From Candidatus Stahliibacteriota bacterium (GTDB lineage: Bacteria; Hydrothermota; Tepidihabitantia; B3-TA06): DNA of 20,124 nt. Position numbers and translations under genes: made by a program. Shown piece after piece: positions 1-6,290 of the stretch. Below the pieces are notes generated by a model that was not told the origin of the DNA, ran no database searches, and saw nothing but the letters and a program-made list of their open reading frames with translations. Where the stretch lies: contig JAUVJT010000016.1 in assembly GCA_030592225.1 (NCBI GenBank), forward strand, positions 1 to 20,124. Direction: 5' to 3'. Each line of letters opens with the position of its first letter. The stretch's first letter is position 1.

Positions 1-393
1 AAGCTGCCGTTCGTGATACATTGCAGGGATGCGATGGATGAGTGCCTGCCCATTGTGGAAGGGCGGGGTTATTACTGGGGCGTATTCCATTCTGCGGCTG
101 CGGACGCGAGCGAAGCAAAACGGATTGCGGAGATGGGGTTCTATTTGGGGATAAACGGCACGATTACCTACAACGGAACGCGGACGAAATGTTGGCTGCC
201 CGAGGTATCGAAGAATTTGCTGTTGATTGAGACCGATTGCCCGAACCTGACCCCTGTCCCCCATCGCAGAGAACGCAACGAACCTGCCTATGTTCGATAC
301 GTGTGCGAGGCAGTGGCGGACGTGTTGGGAACGTCGTCAGAAGAGATTGCACAGCTAACGGAAAGTAATGGGAAGAGGCTGTTTAGTGGATAG
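1..393 (+). CDS. tatD: TatD family metal-dependent hydrolase/DNase, C-terminal part
   Basis: This is the C-terminal ~130 residues of a TatD-family nuclease; the reading frame is open from base 1, so the start lies outside the window. The family has a TIM-barrel metallohydrolase fold acting as a 3'-5' exonuclease on DNA or RNA. Visible family signatures are HCRDA near the left edge, GVFHSA where the family usually has a HCF-type strand, and near the end IETDCPNLTPVPHR followed by RNEP, the standard TatD metal and substrate segment (usual form ETDaPyL.P..hRG..NeP). The protein ends N..RLF as in the family. The catalytic ETD is present, so the visible part looks intact. The stop lies 26 bases inside the following rsmA frame if rsmA starts at 368. 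TatD next to RsmA/KsgA is a recurring arrangement in bacteria. Confidence 0.93.
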   Translation, partial: KLPFVIHCRDAMDECLPIVEGRGYYWGVFHSAAADASEAKRIAEMGFYLGINGTITYNGTRTKCWLPEVSKNLLLIETDCPNLTPVPHRRERNEPAYVRYVCEAVADVLGTSSEEIAQLTESNGKRLFSG

Positions 394-1222
394 GAAAGAT
401 ACTGGGGTCCCCACGGATGCGCAAAGTGGATTCGTGGGGCGGAAAATAAGACACGTTCACCCCAAGAAGAGGCTGGGCCAGCACTTTTTGAGACGCAAGG
501 AGATAGCGCAGGAAATTGTGGACGCGCTGGGGATCAGAAAGGAAGACACGGTGGTCGAGGTGGGCGCAGGCACCGGGGAGTTGACCCGGTTGATTGTAGA
601 GCAGGCGGGCAGGGTAATTGCCGTGGAGGTGGACGAAGCGTGCTTCCCCACACTTCAGGTTCTTGCTGATCTCAACGATCACCTTGAGCTTTTCCTTGAG
701 GACGTGAGGAAACTTGATCTATCGAAATATAGATGTGTTACGGGTGTTTTGGGCAATCTGCCCTATCACCTGTCCGGCGAGATTTTGTTCTGGCTGCTGG
801 GACAGAGGGAACATTGGTCAAAAGCGGTGCTGACCGTGCAGGCGGAGTTCGCGGAAAGGTTGACTGCAGAGGTCGGCTCGCACGATTACTCGGCGCTCTC
901 GGTGGTATCCCAGACATTCGTAAGCACCGAAAAGTTATTTGACATCCCGGCCGATGCCTTTGTGCCGCGGCCCAGGGTACGCTCGAGCACTGTTCGGATT
1001 AAGCCGCTGGGCAAGGTTAAGCTGCCGGTTGCCGAGGATGAGTTCATAAAGTTCGTTCGCTCATGCTTCACCCATCGCCGCAAGACGCTGGTCAACAACT
1101 TGAAGATGATGGGCATAGACTCACCTGTAGACTTATTGAATAAACTGGGGTGCAACATCAGGGTACGCCCCCAAAACCTTTCGTCCCATGATTACGTTAA
1201 GCTTGTTGCAGCTGTTGGTTAG
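368..1222 (+). CDS. rsmA: 16S rRNA (adenine1518-N6/adenine1519-N6)-dimethyltransferase RsmA
   Basis: SAM-dependent enzyme that dimethylates two adjacent adenines in the 3' terminal helix of 16S rRNA during late 30S assembly. Visible motifs are PKKRLGQHFL at the N-terminus (family hallmark), VVEVGAGTGELT (SAM-binding motif I), the acidic VEVDE segment, NLPYHLS (catalytic NLPY motif IV) and the FxxRRKTLVNNL segment with VRPQNLS in the C-terminal domain. The frame gives 284 residues, but residues before PKKRLGQHFL are unlike the family. A GTG at 434 would give 262 residues, closer to the usual length, and would remove the overlap with tatD. Neither start has a strong Shine-Dalgarno sequence, so the start is uncertain. 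The 3' end overlaps the next gene by 35 bases. Confidence 0.95.
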   Translation: MGRGCLVDRKDTGVPTDAQSGFVGRKIRHVHPKKRLGQHFLRRKEIAQEIVDALGIRKEDTVVEVGAGTGELTRLIVEQAGRVIAVEVDEACFPTLQVLADLNDHLELFLEDVRKLDLSKYRCVTGVLGNLPYHLSGEILFWLLGQREHWSKAVLTVQAEFAERLTAEVGSHDYSALSVVSQTFVSTEKLFDIPADAFVPRPRVRSSTVRIKPLGKVKLPVAEDEFIKFVRSCFTHRRKTLVNNLKMMGIDSPVDLLNKLGCNIRVRPQNLSSHDYVKLVAAVG

Positions 1223-2975
1223 CGCATTCGGTGCTGATACGATGATGTTCTATACCTCAGGGTATAACACCGTTCTCAGCCGAGGTATATGGGGAAGCGT
1301 CTATCTGGAACGAGTGCTTTCAGATGAGTTTTTACTAACACTGAACGAATGGCATTCGGTAAGCTGGGATTCACTGTCAAAAAACCTGTATCGCAGCGCC
1401 AGCAATAATGTCGGCGTAATCTACACTCCAGCCCGGTGGCTTACTCTGGAAAGCGGTCTCATTGGTTCTCGCTACCTGACCGAGAAAGCGGACGGCGCTC
1501 AAAGCTACACCACCTACTCGTCGCAGGGATTTATGAAAGCGACAACGACGACAGATTTGCTGTACTCTTACTATCACATGAAATACGGCAAGGAACGCTC
1601 TGCCACGTCAGTACCTGACGGCAAATGGTCAACAGATGAGATAAACAAAGGGGATGCAATCGTTAAGCTGCGCATAAAGCCATGCACCCTGGGCGTTTAT
1701 CATCATCTGAACCGCCACAGCACCTGGACCGACGGCGGCGACACCCTTGAAATGACCATCTCCCGCATACCTTTTCTTAAAGGCCATCTGTTGAGCGGAG
1801 CCGAGTTCGGACGACGGCGCGCCACAGGTTCCTCAGATTATCTGGAACTGGGCTCCAAATTCTGGGTGAAAGATACCTTTAGAATCACCCCGAACGCAGG
1901 AATTTCTCTAGACGGCTCTTACCTGTGGGATACCCTTACAAACAATCTGAGCGAAAACTACACCTACAGCGAGCAAGATCTCGACCTGAGTGCACGGTTA
2001 AGTTACGCTCCGTTTGAAAGAACCAGTGTTCAACTCGAATTCGCCAATGAAAAAAGCCTGCATGACCAGGTCGACAATTACTACGATGAAGAATCGTTTG
2101 AGCACTCATTTGCAGGCAAAATCTCACACAGTTTTTACCGACGTCCGGAACAAGCCAAAAGCCTGTGGAACAGGAACGTAAACATGGTATCGCCCGGTTC
2201 GATATATTTCTCGCACAGCCTGTCGCTTGAACGCGTCTCGACCCCCGATTCGCTCAATGCCCTTGACCGGGACGTCTTTACTGAACGAACCAGTTTATCA
2301 ACAACGTTCCGACCTAGCGGTCATTGTTACACGTACTTCACGCTGAGTCATTACATACAGCGCACCCATTATACAGACACGTTAAATACCAGTTATGCCG
2401 CAAGTTCGCATGAACGCAAATCCAGCTATGCAAGCTGGACCGTTGATATCGAATTCCCCGGCTACGTCGATATCTGGAACCTGGCAAATCTGTCTTTTGA
2501 CTGGGTAGAGTACTACAACGATTCGACCTCCAACAGAGCCGACAGAATCTGGCGTGACGAAATCGCAATCACCCTGTTTCCGGAAGCTGTATTTCAACCC
2601 GGCGCTCAGATAAACTGGGAACGCTACGAAAACTGGCGCATGACCTCAGGGGAGCTGACGCGTACCGGTCTGGAGGACGTAGTTGAGCAAACCTACAGCC
2701 TTTCCTTTGTGCGAAACCGCAAGGAAGAAACTCCCAAATACTACTGGCAGCCCTACCAGGAGCGGGAGTGGCTGCAAATCACAGGATTTGCAGGTATAAG
2801 TATGAAAATTACGCCTGTCGAAACCCAAAGCTTCTGGCAGGAAAGCCGGTTTGCGGGAATAGAGAGTTATATCCGCCCATGGCCCTATCTTTCGATAAAC
2901 GGCAGGATAAAATTCACAAGGAGTAATTATGAAGCGCCTTTTGAGGCATCTTGCTTTATCAGCAGCTCTTTTTAG
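1188..2975 (+). CDS. Predicted outer-membrane beta-barrel protein (function unknown)
   Basis: A 595-residue protein I do not recognise by family. It starts with a short hydrophobic segment (residues ~2-16, ending AFGAD) that reads as a signal peptide. The rest is a long series of amphipathic strands rich in Tyr, Trp, Ser and Thr separated by short polar turns (for example LTLNEW, TLESGLIG, SARLSYAPF, TYFTLSHY, LSFDWVEYY). It ends in Phe, as is usual for outer-membrane barrels recognised by BamA. This is a fold guess from composition and strand pattern. The start overlaps the rsmA 3' end by 35 bases in another frame and has no visible Shine-Dalgarno, so expression probably depends on read-through from rsmA. 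The last 47 bases overlap the start of the lipoprotein gene downstream, which suggests the pair is made together. An ATG at 1242 is a shorter alternative but would discard the signal peptide. Confidence 0.75.
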   Translation: MITLSLLQLLVSAFGADTMMFYTSGYNTVLSRGIWGSVYLERVLSDEFLLTLNEWHSVSWDSLSKNLYRSASNNVGVIYTPARWLTLESGLIGSRYLTEKADGAQSYTTYSSQGFMKATTTTDLLYSYYHMKYGKERSATSVPDGKWSTDEINKGDAIVKLRIKPCTLGVYHHLNRHSTWTDGGDTLEMTISRIPFLKGHLLSGAEFGRRRATGSSDYLELGSKFWVKDTFRITPNAGISLDGSYLWDTLTNNLSENYTYSEQDLDLSARLSYAPFERTSVQLEFANEKSLHDQVDNYYDEESFEHSFAGKISHSFYRRPEQAKSLWNRNVNMVSPGSIYFSHSLSLERVSTPDSLNALDRDVFTERTSLSTTFRPSGHCYTYFTLSHYIQRTHYTDTLNTSYAASSHERKSSYASWTVDIEFPGYVDIWNLANLSFDWVEYYNDSTSNRADRIWRDEIAITLFPEAVFQPGAQINWERYENWRMTSGELTRTGLEDVVEQTYSLSFVRNRKEETPKYYWQPYQEREWLQITGFAGISMKITPVETQSFWQESRFAGIESYIRPWPYLSINGRIKFTRSNYEAPFEASCFISSSF

Positions 2976-3564
2976 CCTGCTGGCAGGATGCGATCTTTTC
3001 AACCCCGATGATTACGCCCAGGATCTCACTCCGGTGGATTCTATGACGGTGTTCCATAACTTAATCAACGCATACAACACCCTCGACTACGAAGCCTTTC
3101 TGCTGTGCCTGGACTTGACCACCTTCCGGTTCATTCATAAAGATACCACCCAGGGGGAATATTATGAACCCTGGGGATACGATGAGGAAACCGACCTCAC
3201 TTTCCTTTTGTTTGAGGAGGCAAAAAAACACAGACAGATTCCTCAATTAACCCTTCGGGTTGACACCACCGAGTTCACCTCTACCTCCGACTCCGCTTTC
3301 CTGCGGGCAAACTACATACTGATAACCCCGCTGGAAGGATACGATACCCTGGGCGGTGGTTTCGAGCTGGAGCTAATCAAGCGCGGAAACTACTGGTACG
3401 TATCGACCTGGAAGGACGTGGAAGGCGATTCTATAATCATAAAGCACGATCCGATTGAAGATACCATCACGGGTGAAATAGATTCACTGGACGTCATCTA
3501 TCCTTACCCATCCGACTCAACCTGGGGTGATCTGAAGGTGCACTTCAGGATGGAATCCGGTTAG
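2929..3564 (+). CDS. Lipoprotein, possible NTF2-like fold
   Basis: A 211-residue lipoprotein. A strong ribosome-binding site AAGGAG (2918-2923) sits before the ATG. The signal peptide has basic residues (KRLLRH), a hydrophobic core and a textbook lipobox LLAGC with Cys at residue 21. After it comes VFHNLINAYNTLDYEAFLLCLD, which resembles the opening helices of NTF2/SnoaL-like domains, then a Phe- and Trp-rich middle, strands, and YWYVSTWKDVE, similar to the final strands of that fold. The NTF2 assignment is inference from pattern only. The C-terminal ~40 residues are acidic and may be a tail. The gene overlaps the barrel gene by 47 bases, which suggests co-translation and perhaps a partnership at the outer membrane. 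Only 15 bases separate its stop from the convergent Roadblock gene. Confidence 0.8.
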   Translation: MKRLLRHLALSAALFSLLAGCDLFNPDDYAQDLTPVDSMTVFHNLINAYNTLDYEAFLLCLDLTTFRFIHKDTTQGEYYEPWGYDEETDLTFLLFEEAKKHRQIPQLTLRVDTTEFTSTSDSAFLRANYILITPLEGYDTLGGGFELELIKRGNYWYVSTWKDVEGDSIIIKHDPIEDTITGEIDSLDVIYPYPSDSTWGDLKVHFRMESG

Positions 3565-3579
3565 TGTTAACAGGGGGTA

Positions 3580-3957
3580 TTATTGCGCCAGAATAGCCGA
3601 TATCTCGCCGGCAGCCTTACGCATATCTATGAGAATCAATCCCAGGTTGGCGCCGCGACGGCTGATGCCCACGAGATATGAAGACGCTCCACTTCTCATG
3701 ATCAGGATGTACCCCCCGGGAGCACGGATATGCACCTCTGTGGGATCCCCCTTATCAAGTTCCTCAGCGGTACGGCGGGTTACCGTGGCTGCAGCGGCGC
3801 ATACCGCAGAAAGCCGTTCATCGTCAAGATTCTCGGCAAGCGAAGAGGCAATAACCAGGCCCTCGCTGGTAGCTGCCGCTACCCCCTCGATGTCAGGATC
3901 AATTATCCTTACCCGCTCAAGAATCTCGTGTATCTTTTCCGTCCTGGAAAGGGGCAT
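3580..3957 (-). CDS. Roadblock/LC7 domain protein (MglB-like)
   Basis: A 125-residue protein made up almost entirely of one Roadblock/LC7 domain. The pattern is an N-terminal helix (RTEKIHEILERV), then IEGVAAATSEGLVIASSL, the conserved first strands with a Glu-Gly turn, then an Ala-rich helix (RLSAVCAAAATVTRRTAEEL), then VHIRAPGGYILIMRSG and YLVGISRRGANLGLILIDMRKA, the last strands and helix. In bacteria these proteins regulate small Ras-like GTPases (MglB for MglA, in polarity and motility) or act as scaffolds. No GTPase gene is visible nearby, so the partner is unknown. The ATG is preceded by a very strong AAGGAGGAAG site, and a consensus-like promoter lies upstream at 4008-4036. It is transcribed divergently from the DUF1858 gene. 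Confidence 0.9.
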   Translation of the reverse strand: MPLSRTEKIHEILERVRIIDPDIEGVAAATSEGLVIASSLAENLDDERLSAVCAAAATVTRRTAEELDKGDPTEVHIRAPGGYILIMRSGASSYLVGISRRGANLGLILIDMRKAAGEISAILAQ

Positions 3958-3986
3958 CGCTTCCTCCTTTAGTCCGTGTGATGAAA

Positions 3987-4015
3987 TTGCGCGACATCAT
4001 CACCGTAATTATGAC
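3987..4015 (+). promoter_or_regulatory. Weak candidate promoter for the DUF1858 gene
   Basis: TTGCGC (3987-3992), a 17-base spacer and TATGAC (4010-4015). The match to consensus is modest. If used it overlaps the minus-strand Roadblock promoter face to face, so the two would compete for polymerase. Confidence 0.3.
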
Positions 4016-4036
4016 ACAAAACCGGCTAAATGTCAA
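4008..4036 (-). promoter_or_regulatory. Sigma70-type promoter for the Roadblock gene
   Basis: On the minus strand, TTGACA (4036-4031), a 17-base spacer and CATAAT (4013-4008). Transcription would start near 4001 and give a ~44-base leader with the strong ribosome-binding site of the Roadblock gene. Its -35 box overlaps the leader of the divergent gene at 4053. Confidence 0.6.
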
Positions 4037-4052
4037 GAGTTCAGGAGGTAGA

Positions 4053-4265
4053 ATGACAATTACCAAAAAAAGCGTGGTTGAAGAGGTCATAGGCAAATAT
4101 CCTGCAACGGTGGATGTTTTTATACGCTTCGGGATGCCGTGCTTTGTGTGCGGTGAACCTGCCTGGGGAACCGTGGGCGAGAACGTGGAGCGCCACAAGG
4201 TCAAAGACCCTGAGAAACTGCTCGAGGCGTTGAACGAGGTCGCAGCGGACTCCGAAGAAAAGTAA
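4053..4265 (+). CDS. DUF1858 / redox-disulfide domain protein
   Basis: A 70-residue protein covering one DUF1858 domain, the family sometimes called the hybrid-cluster-protein-associated redox disulfide domain. The pattern is a start helix (KKSVVEEVIGKYPATVDVF), then GMPCFVCGEPAWGTV with two cysteines two residues apart, then helices rich in Glu and Lys ending LLEALNEV. The family usually has CxxC here, often C-x-G-C; this one has CFVC. The role is not firmly known; a redox or metal-linked function is inferred from the cysteine pair. I chose the ATG at 4053 because AGGAGG (4043-4048) precedes it at normal spacing. An in-frame ATG at 3978 lies before the proposed promoter -10 and adds residues unlike the family. 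Confidence 0.85.
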   Translation: MTITKKSVVEEVIGKYPATVDVFIRFGMPCFVCGEPAWGTVGENVERHKVKDPEKLLEALNEVAADSEEK

Positions 4266-4300
4266 CAACACACCCCGGTCACTGCAAGAAACACAACAAA

Positions 4301-4356
4301 GCACACGAAGGGACGACTATTCTACAAATAGAATTACGACTGTGGAGCACCGAGGG
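4301..4356 (+). repeat. Copy 1 of a dispersed repeat shared with 12905-12951
   Basis: The blocks GCACACGAAG-GACGAC (4301-4316), GTGGAG (4342-4347) and GAGGG (4352-4356) recur in the same order at 12905-12951. Here the middle holds a small inverted repeat, ATTCT...AGAAT. Both copies lie just after a protein-coding gene on the same strand. The family name and function are unknown to me. Confidence 0.5.
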
Positions 4357-4463
4357 CGAACGCAGGGAACGCCGCAGGATTACGCTTGCCGATAATCTCA
4401 TAGCATTTTACAAAAAAATCTCCAGGATAACCCTGAGGTATCGATAAGGTTCCCGTATGAAAT

Positions 4464-4503
4464 GAGGTTGTTTCGATTTCGTCTCCCGAAATCTCGCAAT
4501 GAC
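4464..4503 (-). repeat. Degenerate GTCATTGCGAG...GAANCAA dispersed repeat
   Basis: Read on the minus strand this begins GTCATTGCGAG and ends GAAACAACCTC. It resembles the widespread GTCATTGCGAG...CGAAGCAATC intergenic element, a clearer copy of which is at 9400-9447 in this window. The middle contains ATTTCG...CGAAAT, a 6-base inverted repeat. It abuts the 3' end of the broken transporter gene. Confidence 0.5.
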
Positions 4504-4509
4504 GCGATG

Positions 4510-4992
4510 TTATAAAGACAGGAATACGATTGCCGCAACAGCCGCAATAATGCCCACGATGCGTTTTCAGGTAAGGGGTTCAGCTAAAAAGATGGTGGAG
4601 AAAAGAACAATCACCAGCACGTACTGGAATATCAGGGGCACCATCACGTTGGCCGGCCCGCCCTTTTGCAATGCCCGGTTAAACGCCAGGGCAGCGCACG
4701 ACGCTCCCAGACCGGCGATACCGGAAAAAATCAGGTAGACGTACTTGTCCAATCGAACGCGCCAAGCCCCAGGGTCAGGACTAAAGGAAGCGAGGCAATG
4801 GACGAAAAAAGCAGCATCACCCGCCAGTCAAACTCTTTTAAGGCCAGCTTGGACATAATGCCCCACAAACGTTGACGAAGTCGCAGCGGGTAGACCGGCA
4901 GAAGGGGCCAGCTTGGACATAATGCCCCACAAACCCCAGCCCAGGATGGCAATCCCGGAAAGAACCCGCCAGTCGGAAAGCAACTGCTTCAT
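4510..4992 (-). pseudogene. Broken single-domain EamA/DMT-type membrane transporter
   Basis: The three minus-strand reading-frame pieces together make one EamA domain of about 140 residues, the length of single-domain (COG2510-type) proteins. In order they read MKQLLSDWRVLSGIAILGWG with WGIMSKLA, then LKEFDWRVMLLFSSIASLPL, then YVYLIFSGIAGLGASCAALA, FNRALQKGG, ending LAEPLT-stop-KRIVGIIAAV. Three lesions are visible. First, a 29-base direct repeat (4842-4870 and 4906-4934, period 64) shifts the frame; removing one 64-base unit rejoins it. Second, a one-base shift near 4740-4752 lies between GAFDWT and YVYL. Third, an in-frame TGA (4567-4569) occurs where the family has Trp (LTWKR). The frame then stays open to a TAA at 4510-4512. 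No Shine-Dalgarno sequence is visible at the ATG. It is probably a dead drug/metabolite transporter gene. Confidence 0.85.
4842..4934. repeat. 29-base direct repeat, period 64, inside the transporter pseudogene
   Basis: GGCCAGCTTGGACATAATGC and the following nine bases occur identically at 4842-4870 and 4906-4934, separated by 35 unique bases. Since 64 is not a multiple of three, the event shifts the frame. It can be read as a slipped-strand or unequal-crossover duplication, or as recombination between two related EamA genes. Confidence 0.9.
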
Positions 4993-5122
4993 GGTAGATT
5001 CTACGGTGGGCAGGTGATTCGTCAAGTAGACATTGACATAAACGTGATTAGCGTATACCGATTCAAAACGCACAAGGTTATTTTGATGGAGTAGCTAACG
5101 ACTTACCTGGTTAATAAAGCAT

Positions 5123-5143
5123 AGTGCTTGACATATGCACTAC
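5123..5143. promoter_or_regulatory. Inverted repeat over the -35 box: possible operator
   Basis: TAGTGC (5123-5128), 9 bases, GCACTA (5138-5143): a perfect 6-base inverted repeat centred on the -35 box of the 5129-5156 promoter. Half-site centres are 15 bases apart, which is a little over one helical turn and could suit a dimeric repressor. No regulator gene is visible in the window. Confidence 0.4.
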
Positions 5144-5156
5144 TAAGCTTATTATT
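5129..5156 (+). promoter_or_regulatory. Sigma70-type promoter upstream of the repeat protein gene
   Basis: TTGACA (5129-5134), a 16-base spacer and TATTAT (5151-5156). Transcription would begin near 5163, giving a leader of about 23 bases with a weak AGAGGG ribosome-binding site before the ATG at 5186. Confidence 0.7.
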
Positions 5157-5185
5157 CGGTATGAGGATAATTAGAGGGCATTAAG

Positions 5186-6220
5186 ATGGCAACCAAGTAT
5201 GATGCAGAAAAGGATTACGCCGCCTACCATGAATTGGCAAAAGAAACCGAAGAGCTTGAGACCCGCATAGCCGAGATTCTGGCACAGCGACACAAGCTCA
5301 ATGAGAAGGTAGCAAGGCATCTCCAGGCGGCCAGGAAGCAAGTTAACTTCGATATCGTTAAGGCCGCGGCGCACGAGTTTCAGGTAGAGATTCTGAATGA
5401 AATCACCAAGGCGGTGATTGAATCCAACAATCTTGAGAAGGCGGTAAAGCTCATAGATCATCTTGAGACCCATCTCGAGGCGCGCCTGCGACTTAATCTC
5501 AAGAAAGAGGACGTTGCCAAATCCACTGCACCACCCACGGTATCACCTGCCGTGGCAACCAGAAAGAAACCTCCGCTCGACGCCAAGAAGCCTGCCGACC
5601 AGCAAATCCCCGCCACGCAATCCGCTCCCGGGATAGCTCAACCGCCGCCACCGGCGTCGGGTAAGGCGGGCGGAAACATCGTAGAGCGCAGAACGGTTCT
5701 CAACAATCGCCTCAATGAGATATGCCGTTACGAATACGACAACGATCGCCTCACGCGCATGGTCTTCCTCGACGCCAAAGACAATCCCCTGCGTACTCAC
5801 CAACTTATCTACGACAAACAAGGCAACCTGGTTCAGGAAATCCACATCGACCGGGCAGGCATTACCCTGCAGGTATGGGACCGCGAGATGAACAAGGACG
5901 GCAAAATCGTAAGGGAGATCATACGCAACGCTCACAATGAGGTTCTTCACTCGGTGGAATTCAAGTACGACAGACACGGCCGTCTTGGAAAAAAAGAGTG
6001 GCGCGACTCCCACAACAAGAGGGCAAAATCCTGGGAATATAAATACGATAAGGACGCAAAGGAACCATCTAAGATAATCTGGCGCGACGAACGCAACAAA
6101 CGCTACGGACAGGTGGAACTTCGCTACGATGACAAGGGACACATCATCGAAGAGATAAGCAAGGATCGCGCAGGCGACTTGATTCGCGCCCTTAACTACC
6201 AGTACTTCTACGGCAAATAG
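5186..6220 (+). CDS. Coiled-coil protein with six ~26-residue YD-like repeats
   Basis: A 344-residue cytoplasmic-looking protein (no signal peptide or membrane segment) that I cannot name. It has three parts. Residues ~10-110 are charged and helical with coiled-coil character (KETEELETRIAEILAQ, NNLEKAVKLIDHLE). Residues ~113-165 are a Pro/Ala/Lys linker (TAPPTVSPA, AQPPPPASGK). Residues ~182-344 are six repeats that each open with a Y/M-x-D-x-x-G-like turn at about 184, 209, 235, 261, 287 and 314, a period of 25-27 residues. Typical units are YDKQGNLVQEI, YDRHGRLGKKEW and YDDKGHIIEEI, and DRAG recurs near 223 and 328. The units resemble the YD repeats of RHS-type proteins or antitoxin-like strand repeats, but the protein is small, has no toxin domain and is not secreted. 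It is followed after 70 bases by nnr and probably shares its transcript. Confidence 0.8.
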   Translation: MATKYDAEKDYAAYHELAKETEELETRIAEILAQRHKLNEKVARHLQAARKQVNFDIVKAAAHEFQVEILNEITKAVIESNNLEKAVKLIDHLETHLEARLRLNLKKEDVAKSTAPPTVSPAVATRKKPPLDAKKPADQQIPATQSAPGIAQPPPPASGKAGGNIVERRTVLNNRLNEICRYEYDNDRLTRMVFLDAKDNPLRTHQLIYDKQGNLVQEIHIDRAGITLQVWDREMNKDGKIVREIIRNAHNEVLHSVEFKYDRHGRLGKKEWRDSHNKRAKSWEYKYDKDAKEPSKIIWRDERNKRYGQVELRYDDKGHIIEEISKDRAGDLIRALNYQYFYGK

Positions 6221-6290
6221 CCGGCGGCGCTGTGCTGCGCTTGCAACCATCACCCGAAAAATACATCATAAAACCAGTCAAGGAGGGATC

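Noticed and set aside
3629..4051. 140-residue plus-strand open frame opposite the Roadblock gene
   Set aside because: It lies antisense to a clear Roadblock/LC7 domain with a strong ribosome-binding site; its own composition (many Arg, Ser, Ala) is that of a shadow frame and it has no start signal.
3978..4052. Longer start for the DUF1858 protein at 3978
   Set aside because: The extra residues do not fit the family and lie upstream of a clear AGGAGG site serving the ATG at 4053; the region also holds the divergent promoters.
4567..4569. TGA read as Trp (recoded genetic code) in the EamA-type gene
   Set aside because: The gene also carries frameshifts, TGA correctly ends nnr and thpR, and conserved Trp codons in intact genes such as the dehydrogenase (IPPWNFP) are TGG. 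A nonsense mutation is simpler.
5543..6253. 236-residue minus-strand open frame opposite the repeat protein
   Set aside because: The plus frame has regular 26-residue repeats, a promoter and continuity through coiled-coil and linker; the minus frame shows no motif and no ribosome-binding site.
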